Of a DNA stretch of 64,000 nucleotides, positions 23,778 to 33,430 are shown piece by piece. Origin of the DNA: Thiomicrorhabdus sp963677355 (lineage in GTDB: Bacteria; Pseudomonadota; Gammaproteobacteria; Thiomicrospirales; Thiomicrospiraceae). A model generated the notes under the pieces. It was not told the origin of the DNA. It made no database searches and worked only from the letters and a program-made list of their open reading frames with translations. The translations under genes and the position numbers were made by a program. Where the stretch lies: the NCBI GenBank assembly GCA_963677355.2, contig CAXXXQ010000001.1, forward strand, positions 496,001 through 560,000, written 5' to 3'. Position 1 is the stretch's first letter. Every line of letters begins with the position of its first letter.

Positions 23778-23795
23778 AACGAGACGAAAATAAAA

Positions 23796-23825
23796 TGGCC
23801 AAGCCGTCAATAAACAGCTTGGCCA
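23796..23825 (-). terminator. Terminator of the DUF3365 operon
   Basis: TGGCCAAGC pairs with GCTTGGCCA; on the minus strand the stem is followed by ATTTTATTTT. It lies 41 bp past the stop of the 23867-24343 gene. Confidence 0.75.
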
Positions 23826-23866
23826 AAAACGACTTCTGGTGAAATCCGTTATTACTTAGTCGCGTA

Positions 23867-24343
23867 TTACTTAATCACGGACGCTTTCAGAAACGCTTCA
23901 AGTTCGGCTTTTTCCGAAAAATACTGCACTGATCCAACCTTGAGTTGTTCCAATGCAATAACCGCAACGGCCTCTTTTTCACTCAAAGGGAGTTGCATTT
24001 TAGCCAACGCCCCCTCTTCACGAATCAAAGCTATCTTAAACGGATACTCTTTCATTTTCGGTAAAGCAAACAACTTGGTTACAAAGCTTGGCATCGCCGA
24101 AATATCAGCAATATAAAGCAAACCGTGTTGTTGCAAATCTTTTAATGACAAAGAATCAAATGCTTCTTTGACCATATTACCTTGATCTTTGGATTGTGAA
24201 ACGACCAGCCATTTAGTCTGCTCGTCTAACGTCAGTTTTTGTTCCCATTGATCTTCAAAATTCATTGTGTTTAAAGTTTGTGCCTGAACGGCAGAAACAA
24301 AAAACGCCAGAGAGATGAAGACAATCCTCAACAACCTACTCAT
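23867..24343 (-). CDS. Periplasmic protein of unknown function
   Basis: A 158-residue protein with a signal peptide (RIVFISLAFFVSAVQAQ). The mature part has an alternating alpha/beta pattern (KWLVVSQSKDQGNMVKEAFDSL, HGLLYIADISAMPSFVTKLFALPKM, PFKIALIREEGALAKMQLP) that could be thioredoxin-like, but it has no CxxC. I do not recognise a named family. Its start overlaps the stop of the upstream haem-protein gene by one base, so the two are probably co-expressed and may act together in the periplasm. Confidence 0.75.
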   Translation of the reverse strand: MSRLLRIVFISLAFFVSAVQAQTLNTMNFEDQWEQKLTLDEQTKWLVVSQSKDQGNMVKEAFDSLSLKDLQQHGLLYIADISAMPSFVTKLFALPKMKEYPFKIALIREEGALAKMQLPLSEKEAVAVIALEQLKVGSVQYFSEKAELEAFLKASVIK

Positions 24344-24924
24344 TATTTGACCGCCTTGCTAAAACTGAACGCGCCACGGATTTCGCCCTTTTTATATCCT
24401 GTGGCTTTGTCATCCGGATAATATTGAGCCAGTGCCGCTTTTACCGGCTCGGCTATATTTTCACCATGACACTGTAGGCACATACCCGCCGTGCCAATCG
24501 CTTTCATATAACGAACCTGCGAACCGCTTTGCTCATGCACAATCTCGCTAAGCTCCAGATCTTTTGCTTTTGTTCCGGACGCATTCTGTTTAACAAAACC
24601 TTCCAATACCGACTGTTCCCAGGCATCAGGTTGCGCCATAGCGCCTCGAGCCTTCAAGCTAACCCGAGTTACTTCCCAGCCTGATTTCTCCGATAGTTCC
24701 TTAGCGATCGCCGGCGCTTTTTGCTGACATACTTTAACGGCTTCAACCGGTCCGCCGGACTTCATCGCTTGCTTTAGGGCCGGCTTCAACTGCCCGCCAA
24801 ACTCTTTAACCAAAGCCTGTGCCTGTTTGATATCCGCCTGATCGACACTGGTCGTTTCCGCTGAAGCGTTAAAACTCATCAAAGATACTGCTGTAACAGC
24901 AGCTGCAATTAATCTCTTTTTCAT
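24343..24924 (-). CDS. DUF3365 (Tll0287-like) c-type haem protein
   Basis: A 193-residue exported haem protein. The signal peptide ends NASA (about residue 22). The DUF3365 pattern is AKELSEKSGWEVTRVSLKARGAMAQPDAWEQSVLEGF, followed by the single haem motif CLQCHG (residues ~153-157). DUF3365 domains are haem-binding, PAS-like sensors or cytochromes; as a stand-alone periplasmic protein this could sense redox or bind gas, or carry electrons. It is the first gene of a two-gene leftward operon. Confidence 0.85.
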   Translation of the reverse strand: MKKRLIAAAVTAVSLMSFNASAETTSVDQADIKQAQALVKEFGGQLKPALKQAMKSGGPVEAVKVCQQKAPAIAKELSEKSGWEVTRVSLKARGAMAQPDAWEQSVLEGFVKQNASGTKAKDLELSEIVHEQSGSQVRYMKAIGTAGMCLQCHGENIAEPVKAALAQYYPDDKATGYKKGEIRGAFSFSKAVK

Positions 24925-25106
24925 AATGTATCTACCTATTTGTCATGTGTGTTGAATAGTGAGGAGCCTCATTCATTTTATGCATCCACACAGATAAATC
25001 AATCAATTTATAGCCACATAAATATTATTGATTTAATACTAAAATACCCCCAAATAATCGAGGTCAGGGCAAAAGGTGAAACAAAAGGTGAAATAAGATT
25101 TCAGGA

Positions 25107-27386
25107 TTAATACATTTCTTGCGGGTCAACATCCAGATTCCAACGAACCTTTCTTGCTAAAGGACTCGCATAGATGTGCGGCAACATTTCGCTAAGTAGC
25201 TGATGTAAACCTTTACGGCTTTTGGATTGAATCAAAAGTTGATAACGATAACGACCTTGGCGACGTAACATGGGCGCAGATACCGGCCCCCACAATTCCA
25301 CCGAACCTGTCACCATTTCGTCTTCAAGCCACTGCTGCCAATAACTTTGCAAACCGGATTTCAATGAACTCAAAAAAAGCTGAGCATCATTGGGGTTGAC
25401 CGATTCGGCTCGAACCAGCACTTGATATTGAGAAGGCGGTAGATGTGCTCTCTGTCTTTCATCCAATGCTTTTTCCGCAAAAGCGGGATAACCGTGGCGC
25501 ACCAAGGTCGTTAATAAAGGGTGGTCCGGGTGGTGAGTTTGAATCAGAACTTCGCCTTTCTTTTCCGCTCGTCCCGCTCGCCCGGCCACTTGCAGGATTA
25601 ATTGCGCCATTCGTTCGGCGGCACGGTAGTCAGCGCTGAAGAGACCTTGATCGATGTCCAGTATCGCCACCAGCGTCACATTCGGGAAATGATGCCCTTT
25701 CGCCAACATCTGCGTACCAATCAGAATATCGGCTTCACCTTTTTCCGCTTGCTCGGTTAGCTTTGCCATGGAACCTTTCAAGCGTGTGGTATCACGATCT
25801 ATTCGCAACACACGTTTTTCGTCAAACCACTCATTGATAGCCAACTCTAAACGTTCCGTTCCCTGGCCCACCTTGACAAATTCCTGGCTTTGGCAACTTG
25901 GACAGAAACTTGGTTTGGGCAGTTGTTCTCCACAGTGGTGGCACATTAAGTAACCGGCTTCCGCATCGGCATCATTCGGTTTGCGGTGAAAAGTCATATT
26001 GGCATCACAACTCGGGCAAGCGGCCTGCCAGCCGCATTCATGGCACATCAAAACCGGGGCAAAGCCTCGACGGTTTAAAAACAGCAAAACTTGCCCGCCA
26101 GCCTCAAGATGTTGTTTCATCGCCGTTTTCAAAGGCATGGAGACCCCTTCCTGAATTTTCTCACCGCGTATATCCACCAATTTCAACAGCGGCGGATTAG
26201 CCTCTCCTGCTCTCTTACTTAAAATCAGATGCTGATAACGCCCTATCTTGGCATTATGTATCGTTTCCAAACTGGGTGTCGCCGAACCCAAAACGATCGG
26301 AATCTGCTCTTGGTGAGCGCGTTGAATAATTAAATCCCGTGCTGAATAACGAAACCCTTCCTGCTGTTTATAGGAGAGGTCATGCTCTTCATCAACGATG
26401 CACAAACCCAAGTTTTGAAACGGAGTAAAAACGGCGGAACGGGTGCCAAGCAAAACTTGAATTTTTCCGCTTTGCACAAGGTGCCAAGCACAATGTCTTT
26501 CGGTATCGTTCAACCCGGAATGCAAGGCCGCCACCCGAGTTTGCAGAAAGGCCTCGAAACGACGAACCATTTGCGGGGTTAAACCGATTTCCGGCACCAA
26601 AACCAGTACCTGCTTACCTTGCTTGAGCACCTCTTGAATCATGCCCAGATAAACTTCGGTTTTGCCGCTTCCAGTAACCCCTTCCAATAAAAAGGCCGAG
26701 AATTGCGCTTCATCGCTCTGGGAACTTACAACGGCTTCCACAGCAGCTTGCTGCTCGCTATTGAGCTGATGATTAGGCGGTTCCGGATAGGCTCGTTCAC
26801 GAATACATGGCCCTTTAACTGTCTCCAACCATCCTTTTTCAGTCAGCTTTTTAGCCGACGAGCGCCAGTTATCCATGGCAAGGTTCAAGTCGGCTTCCGA
26901 TCTCAATTCACTGCCGGAAAACTGTTTAAACAACTCTCTTTGCCGCACCGCTCTCGCGGAAATATCATTAACGGTCTTGCTTTGCCCTTGTAGTGATAAC
27001 TTCCAGTATTGCATGCCTTCGATTTCAGCCGGCTCTCCGGCTCGCAATCGTTTCGGCAAAGCCGACATAACCACTTCCCCGATCGGCTCATGATAGTAGT
27101 GCGCGGCCCACTGTAGAAATTCAAGCTGTTTGCCGGTAAAAAGCGGGCTGTCGTCCAGTACCTCAATCACCGGTTTGATTTTCGACAATTCGTAATCGGC
27201 GGTATCGCTGATCTGCATCACCAAACCGACAACCTGCTTGTTTCTAAAAGGCACTAAAACGCGGCCACCTTGAACCGCGGACTGAGGTGCGCCGCTCAAC
27301 AGGTCGGCTTGATCCGGTAGAAGATAATCCAAGGGAAACAAAAAGGGTCCCGGAACGGCAACCTTAACAACTTTCAGACTGGACAA
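25107..27386 (-). CDS. priA: Primosomal replication-restart helicase PriA
   Basis: A 759-residue superfamily-2 DNA helicase. The N-terminal DNA-binding domain begins VAVPGPFLFPLDYLLP. Walker A is GVTGSGKTEVY, the Walker B/DEEH motif is IVDEEHDLSYKQQEG, and zinc-binding Cys pairs lie in CHECGWQAACPSC and CHHCGEQLPKPSFCPSC. The C-terminal motifs GTQMLAKGHHFPNVTLV and QVAGRAGRAEKKGEV are complete. The only available start is TTG at 27386, giving a normal PriA N-terminus. Confidence 0.96.
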   Translation of the reverse strand: MSSLKVVKVAVPGPFLFPLDYLLPDQADLLSGAPQSAVQGGRVLVPFRNKQVVGLVMQISDTADYELSKIKPVIEVLDDSPLFTGKQLEFLQWAAHYYHEPIGEVVMSALPKRLRAGEPAEIEGMQYWKLSLQGQSKTVNDISARAVRQRELFKQFSGSELRSEADLNLAMDNWRSSAKKLTEKGWLETVKGPCIRERAYPEPPNHQLNSEQQAAVEAVVSSQSDEAQFSAFLLEGVTGSGKTEVYLGMIQEVLKQGKQVLVLVPEIGLTPQMVRRFEAFLQTRVAALHSGLNDTERHCAWHLVQSGKIQVLLGTRSAVFTPFQNLGLCIVDEEHDLSYKQQEGFRYSARDLIIQRAHQEQIPIVLGSATPSLETIHNAKIGRYQHLILSKRAGEANPPLLKLVDIRGEKIQEGVSMPLKTAMKQHLEAGGQVLLFLNRRGFAPVLMCHECGWQAACPSCDANMTFHRKPNDADAEAGYLMCHHCGEQLPKPSFCPSCQSQEFVKVGQGTERLELAINEWFDEKRVLRIDRDTTRLKGSMAKLTEQAEKGEADILIGTQMLAKGHHFPNVTLVAILDIDQGLFSADYRAAERMAQLILQVAGRAGRAEKKGEVLIQTHHPDHPLLTTLVRHGYPAFAEKALDERQRAHLPPSQYQVLVRAESVNPNDAQLFLSSLKSGLQSYWQQWLEDEMVTGSVELWGPVSAPMLRRQGRYRYQLLIQSKSRKGLHQLLSEMLPHIYASPLARKVRWNLDVDPQEMY

Positions 27387-27584
27387 ACGGCTTCTCGACT
27401 TTACACTTTAAAAGCTGCATTTTAACGGGTTTCAAAGCTGCAAGGCAAAACAACTTAAATGATGGTAAAACCATCCCCCATGCAATGCCCGGCAACACTG
27501 GCGCAAGACTCTCTTATAAATTTTGAAAGACTTCCGTGACCACAAAGTGATAGTCTAACCGTAACGGCCAAACAGGAGACCAAG

Positions 27585-27989
27585 ATGAAAAAATTTGTTC
27601 TGCTATTCATGCTCGGAGGACTGTTCATTTCAGCGGGATGCACGCCCTATTCAAGCAGCGTACAAGTAAAAACCCACCATCAGATCAGTCCCAACACCAG
27701 TGTCAGCTTCTATTTTTCCGACTCCGATCGCAGAGTCATTCGAGACTATTACCTAAACTATTATGGGTTCAAAAAAATACCGCCCGGCCATTACAAACGC
27801 AGAGGCCGCCCGTTCCATCGCCACAAACCGTTGCCAAGCAATATCTACTACCGTCCGCTGCCTCGCGACTTGGAATATCGGCTACCGCCACTGCCTAGAG
27901 ACTATATACGTGTCCGCATCGGAGACGATATTGCCATTATGAACACCCGCACGCGTGTCATCTACGATGTAATGTGGTTTTTTGATTGA
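27585..27989 (+). CDS. Small lipoprotein, CigR/RcnB-like
   Basis: A 134-residue lipoprotein: signal MKKFVLLFMLGGLFISAGC with the lipobox ISAGC. The second half is rich in Pro, Arg and Tyr and follows the CigR/RcnB-like pattern (KKIPPGHYKRRGRP, LPRDLEYRLPPLPRDYIRVRIGDDIAIMNTRTRVIYDV). Such proteins are small envelope proteins, some linked to metal homeostasis; no function is assigned here. A strong terminator follows. Confidence 0.8.
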   Translation: MKKFVLLFMLGGLFISAGCTPYSSSVQVKTHHQISPNTSVSFYFSDSDRRVIRDYYLNYYGFKKIPPGHYKRRGRPFHRHKPLPSNIYYRPLPRDLEYRLPPLPRDYIRVRIGDDIAIMNTRTRVIYDVMWFFD

Positions 27990-28022
27990 TGAGCAAACCA
28001 TCGGAAACGACCCCGCAAAATA

Positions 28023-28056
28023 AAAAGCCCGAGACAAATCTCGGGCTTTTTATTTT
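28023..28056 (+). terminator. Terminator after the CigR-like lipoprotein gene
   Basis: AAAGCCCGAGA...TCTCGGGCTTT stem with a short loop, then TTATTTTT. Confidence 0.9.
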
Positions 28057-28197
28057 TAAACCGCCGCAATGAATTCCAATCAAACATCACTTGCATATTA
28101 TTTGCACAAACCTTGCATAAAACCTGCAATAAGCATTGTTAACCTGTAGCCATGGAGTAAACATCCTAACGACAATGTTTAACTTTTGGAGGTTATC

Positions 28198-28752
28198 ATG
28201 CGTAACTTAACCGTTTTACTGTTTTCACTGCTCTCTTTCAGCCTGCTTAGCGGCTGTGTACATCACTCAATGGAGTATAAAACCCATTATCCAAAGCATG
28301 TCAGCTACGATACTATCGTGATTCAATCGACTCCCTACTATCGTGAACACCATCACATAACCAAAAAGGTTATTGTACCCAAGATCATTCACCACCATCC
28401 GGCTCCTCCAATCTACCACCATGAAATACACCGAGTGCAACCACCTAAAAAAGTCGTGGTGAAAGAGGTGAAAAGAGTCCATTCCAAACCGATTTATAAC
28501 AAACCGGTTCATAAAGAGAGTAAACACCATAAAATAAAAACCGAGCAACACCATAAGTACCGCAAACCTGTGGAGGTAACCCGTTATGAAAAACCCCGCC
28601 CGGTAAAACATGCCCATCGCCCCCCCCCGCAAACTTCTAAACAGAACTATCAGAAACACGTTAACAAACAGAACTCACCTAAACAGCATGAGAGCATTAA
28701 TAAAAAACAATACCGCAACGAGGGACGAGAGAGAGGCTCCACTTATTATTAA
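28198..28752 (+). CDS. His-rich basic lipoprotein
   Basis: A 184-residue lipoprotein from ATG 28198 (GGAGG at 28188-28192 is its ribosome site, ruling out the in-frame TTG that overlaps it). The signal is LTVLLFSLLSFSLLSGC with lipobox LLSGC. The rest is very rich in His, Lys and Pro (for example REHHHITKKVIVPKIIHHHP, KESKHHKIKTEQHHKY), with low complexity and no predicted fold. Metal binding or a surface/peptidoglycan linker role is possible. No family recognised. The leader contains the inverted repeat TAAACAT...ATGTTTA just upstream of the ribosome site. Confidence 0.75.
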   Translation: MRNLTVLLFSLLSFSLLSGCVHHSMEYKTHYPKHVSYDTIVIQSTPYYREHHHITKKVIVPKIIHHHPAPPIYHHEIHRVQPPKKVVVKEVKRVHSKPIYNKPVHKESKHHKIKTEQHHKYRKPVEVTRYEKPRPVKHAHRPPPQTSKQNYQKHVNKQNSPKQHESINKKQYRNEGRERGSTYY

Positions 28753-28850
28753 TTACTCTCAGAAGTCATTGAGAAATTAACCGTAATTCATTTAAACACG
28801 TTAAAATAGATGCCAACTTTATAGGCTTATAACTATTCAACATCGTTTCT

Positions 28851-29408
28851 ATGCAATTATCATCGGTACTCAATGGCTTTATAAAACGCCACAACCAAAT
28901 TCAGAATCAGTTTGGTAATTTCGTTGCTTGGGGCAGTCTTACCCTAGTTCTTATCACCGCTTTAGTCGTCATTTTACGTTACGGTTTGAATACCGGTTCC
29001 ATCGCGATGCAAGAAAGCATCATGTACAATCACGCCATTCTGTTCATGCTTGGCATCGCCTATACATACCTGCACAACGAACATGTCAGGGTGGATGTCT
29101 TTTACGGCCAATTTTCACCGCAGCGCAAAGCGTGGGTTAACTTAATCGGCAGCCTGTTGTTCACCTTACCTGTAATGTTCTTTATCCTATGGTCGGGCTG
29201 GGATTACGTCTCCGCCAGTTGGCAGATAAAAGAAACTTCTGCCGAAGCAGGAGGGCTCGCCTATCTATATATGCTCAAAAGCCTGATTCTGATCATGGCG
29301 ATACTGATGATCATGCAAGCCCTTTCAGTCATGGCTCAAGCCTACTTGACACTTTTCGGTCAGGGGTATCAAGAATTTGAAAGTCACGATGCGGGAGGCA
29401 AGCTGTAA
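28851..29408 (+). CDS. TRAP transporter small permease (DctQ)
   Basis: A 185-residue membrane protein with about four helices and the DctQ-type block QESIMYNHAILFMLGIAYTYLHNEHVRVDVFY. It pairs with the large permease downstream (stop and start overlap in TAATG). TRAP systems import organic acids and similar solutes with Na+; the binding protein DctP is not adjacent. Confidence 0.9.
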   Translation: MQLSSVLNGFIKRHNQIQNQFGNFVAWGSLTLVLITALVVILRYGLNTGSIAMQESIMYNHAILFMLGIAYTYLHNEHVRVDVFYGQFSPQRKAWVNLIGSLLFTLPVMFFILWSGWDYVSASWQIKETSAEAGGLAYLYMLKSLILIMAILMIMQALSVMAQAYLTLFGQGYQEFESHDAGGKL

Positions 29409-30781
29409 TGGAATGGTTATCCCTGATTCTATTCGCTCTCGTCTTCCTTGTTCTGTTGACGGGGTTTCCCGTAGCCTTGACGCTCGCCGGCGTTTCTTTA
29501 TTGTTTGCCTTAGTCGCCAATCTGTTCGGTGTTTTCGACATGGCATTTTTACAGAGCATCCCGAATCGCATTTTCGGGATCATGAACAATGAAACCCTGA
29601 TTGCCGTTCCGCTGTTTGTCTTTATGGGCATTATGCTTGAGCAATCGAAAATTGCCGAAAATCTGCTGCAAACCATGGAAGAATTGATGCGCGGCGTCAA
29701 AGGCGGATTAGGCATCGCTGTGATTATTGTCGGCGCCCTTCTCGCCGCCAGTACCGGTATCGTCGGCGCAACGGTCGTGACCATGGGACTGCTTGCCCTA
29801 CCGACTATGCTTAAACAAGGCTATTGTCCGAAAATCGCCAGCGGAACGATCTGTGCATCCGGTACGCTTGGACAAATTATTCCGCCTTCGATTATTCTGA
29901 TTCTGCTCGGAGACGTACTCTCTTCCTCCTATCAACAAGCACAGCTTAGCCAAGGCATCTTCTCGCCCGAAACCTTGTCGGTCGGCGACCTATTTGTCGG
30001 CGCATTATTACCGGGCCTCATGCTGGTTGCCGCCTACATGGCTTATATCGTATTCAAGGCCGTCACTAAACCGGAACAGATTCCTAACCATATCGGCGAA
30101 CCGATAGCCCCTGGCCTGTGGGCGCGAGTACTCAAAAGCCTGCTCCCGCCGTTACTGTTGATCCTTTTAGTATTAGGCTCTATTCTCGGCGGCTTTTCCA
30201 CACCAACCGAAGCGGCTTCTTTAGGGGCTTTAGGTGCCTTGTTGCTCGCCGTGCTAAACCGTAAACTGTCCCTAAGCGTTCTCCAGACTGTGATGCGTAA
30301 TACACTGAAAGTCACCAGTATGATTTTCTTGATTTTCATCGGCGCCGCCTTTTTCTCGCTTGTATTCAGAGGTTTGGGCGGTGACGACTTAATCAGCGAA
30401 CTGCTGACCGGGCTGCCGGGCGGCGTGTTTACCGCCATGTTGATCGTCATGCTACTTATGTTCATTCTCGGTTTCTTCCTCGACTTTATCGAGATTACCT
30501 ATGTGGTCGTACCGGTAGTAGCGCCAATTCTGTTAATGATGGGCGTAGATCCTATCTGGTTGGGAATTATGATTGCCATCAATTTACAGACCGCGTTTTT
30601 AACTCCGCCGTTCGGTTTTGCATTATTCTACCTACGCGGAGTGGCTCCTCCGGAATTGCAAACCAAGGATCTATATCAAGGGGTGATTCCGTTTATTTTG
30701 ATTCAATTAGCCATGCTCGGCGTGCTTGCTATCTGGCCTGAATTAGTTACCTGGCTGCCGAATTTGGTCTATCAACAATAA
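29408..30781 (+). CDS. TRAP transporter large permease (DctM)
   Basis: A 457-residue membrane protein with about 12 helices, the transport subunit of a TRAP system. Family blocks include GVSLLFALVANLFGVFDMAFLQSIPNRIFGIMNNETLIAVPLFVFMGIMLE (in part), ASTGIVGATVVTMGLLALPTML, CASGTLGQIIPPSIILILLGD and FLDFIEITYVVVPVVAPIL. It is translationally coupled to dctQ. No dctP or two-component regulator lies nearby, so the substrate is unknown. Confidence 0.92.
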   Translation: MEWLSLILFALVFLVLLTGFPVALTLAGVSLLFALVANLFGVFDMAFLQSIPNRIFGIMNNETLIAVPLFVFMGIMLEQSKIAENLLQTMEELMRGVKGGLGIAVIIVGALLAASTGIVGATVVTMGLLALPTMLKQGYCPKIASGTICASGTLGQIIPPSIILILLGDVLSSSYQQAQLSQGIFSPETLSVGDLFVGALLPGLMLVAAYMAYIVFKAVTKPEQIPNHIGEPIAPGLWARVLKSLLPPLLLILLVLGSILGGFSTPTEAASLGALGALLLAVLNRKLSLSVLQTVMRNTLKVTSMIFLIFIGAAFFSLVFRGLGGDDLISELLTGLPGGVFTAMLIVMLLMFILGFFLDFIEITYVVVPVVAPILLMMGVDPIWLGIMIAINLQTAFLTPPFGFALFYLRGVAPPELQTKDLYQGVIPFILIQLAMLGVLAIWPELVTWLPNLVYQQ

Positions 30782-30897
30782 AAATGGTAATTTTTTCACA
30801 TTTTACGAGCTTTTCCGTACTCTCTTTGATGTAAGATTCCTATAGAATCGATGCAAACTTAATATCAGACAAAAGGCTTAGGAGCCATCTAACCCCT

Positions 30898-33015
30898 ATG
30901 GGTGAACAACAACTAACCAGACTAGAAAAAACAGTTCAACGGTTACAAGAAGAAAAGCAAAATAAACTGGAGATTTTTGAGGCGATCCACGATGGTATTA
31001 TCGTGTTTCAACCCAGCCTCAATATTGAACATATCAACAGTCAGGCCAAGAAACTGCTCCCGATTGACGAGTCCTTTCACCCGGATCGCCAACAAATTCG
31101 CCTGTTCAAAAATCGCAAGGCAACCATCAGCTTTAAGCTGTCGAACTGGCTCGGCTGCATCATTAGCGAACTGGTCACCGATCCCAAAGAAGTCAAAGTC
31201 TGGTATAGCAACCCGAAAACCCTACAAAGCACACCTCTATTATTAAGCGCCAAAGCACTACTAAATAAAAAAGGCAAAGTTAAACAGATCCTGCTGGTAA
31301 TCTACGACCACTCCATTCACAGCAAGGCTCATGAGCAGAAAAAACTCATGCAGGCCGCTTTTAACAGCTTCAACGGTCAATTCATCGCCAATGACAAAGG
31401 CTTTATTATCGAAGCCAACGACACGTTCATCAGCATGTCCGGTTTAAGCAAACAAGAACTCAAGAAAACCACCATGATTACCTGGCTGCAAAATCAGGTC
31501 AACTGGGACAATAATACCGAAAGCTTTCTAAACACGGTTCTCAAGAATCGCTTTTGGAACGGAGAAGTTCAGATTTTCACCAATCCGGACTCCCATTTTT
31601 ACGCCGCCATGAGCATTTCGATGATTCTGGATACGGAAAAAAATCTGGAATACTTTGTCGTCAATATTCAAAACATCAGCGAAATCAAAGAAGCCCATCA
31701 ACAGATTGAACACATGGCTTTTTATGACGGTTTGACCGGGTTGGCCAACCGCAAACTCGCCATCGAATACATCAATACTTCAATCAAACAACATCGCCGC
31801 CACAAAACCTACAGTGCCTTATTGAATATCAATCTTGACCGCTTCAAAAGCATTAACGACGCTTTCGGACGCATCACCGGAGACCGTTTTCTGAAACGTA
31901 TCGCCATTGCACTGAAAAGCACGCTGCGCGACGAAGACAACTTGGCTCGAGTTGGCGGAGATGAGTTCATTATTGCAACTCAGGACAACGAAAAAGATCC
32001 GGAAAAAGCTCTACGCAATGCCATGTCTTTATCCAATAAAATTTTGCAGACTTTAAACCACCACTTTCTCGTTGACGGCTTAACTCTGCACAGTTCGGCT
32101 CGCATCGGCCTGCTGGTCTATCCGGGCGAGGAAGAAGAAAGCGCGGAAAACCTGCTGGTCAAAGCGGATTTGGCGGTCAGCGAAGCGAAAAAAGTTCGTC
32201 GTAAAAATAAAATCTACATTTACGAAACCACCTTGACCGACGAGGTCAAACAGAAACGCCATTTGGAAAACGACCTTACCCATGCCTGCGAGCGCAATGA
32301 GCTGCACCTCTACTTTCAGGCACAGATCGACAGTAAACAAAACATCTACGGTGCCGAGACCTTGGTGCGATGGGAACATCCCGAACACGGTATGATCTCA
32401 CCCAATCTCTTCATTCCGATCGCCGAGGAGAGTCGACAAATTATCGCTATTGGCGGCTGGATAATGAGTCAGGCATTTACGCAAGCCAAACTATGGAGCC
32501 AAAAACGTTCCGACTTCAATCTGTCGATAAATATCAGTCCGATCCAATTCCACGAAGCGGACTTTATCAGCCACGTGATTGATTGCATGACCCAAACCCA
32601 AGTCAATCCCAAAAATATCACTCTCGAATTGACCGAAAACGTGTTCATTTCCGATACCGACAGCGCTTTTAAAAAAATCTCCGACCTGAACGAACTGGGC
32701 TTCAAAGTGTCGATCGATGACTTCGGAACCGGTTACTCCTCTTTAAGCTACTTTCAAAAACTACCGATCCACGAGCTGAAAATTGATAAAAGCTTTGTCG
32801 ATAAAGTCCCTCACAGCCGTGAAGACGTTGCCATTATTGAATCCATTATCCACCTTGCCAATACCAAAAATTTGATGATTGTCGCCGAGGGAGTGGAAAC
32901 CGAGGAACAAATCGAGTTCTTGCACAGCAAGCACCCGGACATCTTGATTCAAGGCTATTTTTACAGCCGGCCGTGCAGCCCTGACAACTTCCGGCAACAA
33001 TTCCTAGAAAATTAA
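30898..33015 (+). CDS. PAS-GGDEF-EAL c-di-GMP protein
   Basis: A 705-residue cytosolic protein. After an N-terminal PAS-like region and a PAS domain (about 145-265), a GGDEF domain (270-440; HMAFYDGLTGLANRKL) has an intact GGDEF at 353-357 and an RxxD inhibitory site (RDED) before it. The EAL domain (about 450-705) carries ETL at 487-489 in place of EAL. Other phosphodiesterase motifs are kept: NISPIQF, LELTENVF, IDDFGTGYSSLSYFQKLP, LKIDKSFV and AEGVETEEQ. It may have both activities. It has no membrane segment. Confidence 0.9.
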   Translation: MGEQQLTRLEKTVQRLQEEKQNKLEIFEAIHDGIIVFQPSLNIEHINSQAKKLLPIDESFHPDRQQIRLFKNRKATISFKLSNWLGCIISELVTDPKEVKVWYSNPKTLQSTPLLLSAKALLNKKGKVKQILLVIYDHSIHSKAHEQKKLMQAAFNSFNGQFIANDKGFIIEANDTFISMSGLSKQELKKTTMITWLQNQVNWDNNTESFLNTVLKNRFWNGEVQIFTNPDSHFYAAMSISMILDTEKNLEYFVVNIQNISEIKEAHQQIEHMAFYDGLTGLANRKLAIEYINTSIKQHRRHKTYSALLNINLDRFKSINDAFGRITGDRFLKRIAIALKSTLRDEDNLARVGGDEFIIATQDNEKDPEKALRNAMSLSNKILQTLNHHFLVDGLTLHSSARIGLLVYPGEEEESAENLLVKADLAVSEAKKVRRKNKIYIYETTLTDEVKQKRHLENDLTHACERNELHLYFQAQIDSKQNIYGAETLVRWEHPEHGMISPNLFIPIAEESRQIIAIGGWIMSQAFTQAKLWSQKRSDFNLSINISPIQFHEADFISHVIDCMTQTQVNPKNITLELTENVFISDTDSAFKKISDLNELGFKVSIDDFGTGYSSLSYFQKLPIHELKIDKSFVDKVPHSREDVAIIESIIHLANTKNLMIVAEGVETEEQIEFLHSKHPDILIQGYFYSRPCSPDNFRQQFLEN

Positions 33016-33430
33016 TTGTCCTAAAGCACGTTAATAAATAAATTTATATCAACCCAAATTTGCATAATGCTGCGCATTTTAGTATGATGCGCGCTCCGCA
33101 ACGATTCGGCCCAATAATATTAAAAAATCGGTCGTCTGCCTTGCGCTCAAAAGAGCCATTTGCCTCCGCTAAACTAAGATTAAGCGATCTACTAATTATT
33201 CTGATGCAAACAGCTCTTCGCCGGGAAGCTTTTGAAATAACAAAACGATTTCAAGCCACTCCCCCTTAATGCAATTTGCCCCAGAATACGACTCAATTCT
33301 TACCACTTATTTTGAGCCATTTTTTGTTAAAACCACTTGTACGGGTTTTTAGCGTTTGGTTTTACTCTGTCGTAAAAACTTTTGATATTCACGGGCGCAC
33401 ACTTCTCGATAAAGAGAAAGGAACCCAAAC
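33016..33430 (+). other. Long intergenic leader before deaD
   Basis: A 415-bp stretch without a convincing gene. It contains a small inverted repeat (GCGCAT...ATGCGC, about 33073-33092), and the deaD ribosome site lies in AGAAAGGAAC at its end. Long 5' leaders are typical of cold-shock helicase mRNAs such as deaD/csdA, so a structured regulatory leader is possible. Confidence 0.35.

Noticed and set aside
28149..28167. A TGTAGC...TAAACA element resembling the sigma54 operators
   Set aside because: The spacing is one base longer than the operators, no GG-N10-GC promoter is near, and it lies too close to the next start.
30898..33015. The EAL domain as inactive because of ETL
   Set aside because: All other catalytic motifs are intact and the EAL variant with Thr can be tolerated; activity was left open.
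33060..33269. A 69-residue reading frame in the deaD leader
   Set aside because: No ribosome site, no recognisable family and basic low-complexity composition; more likely untranslated leader.
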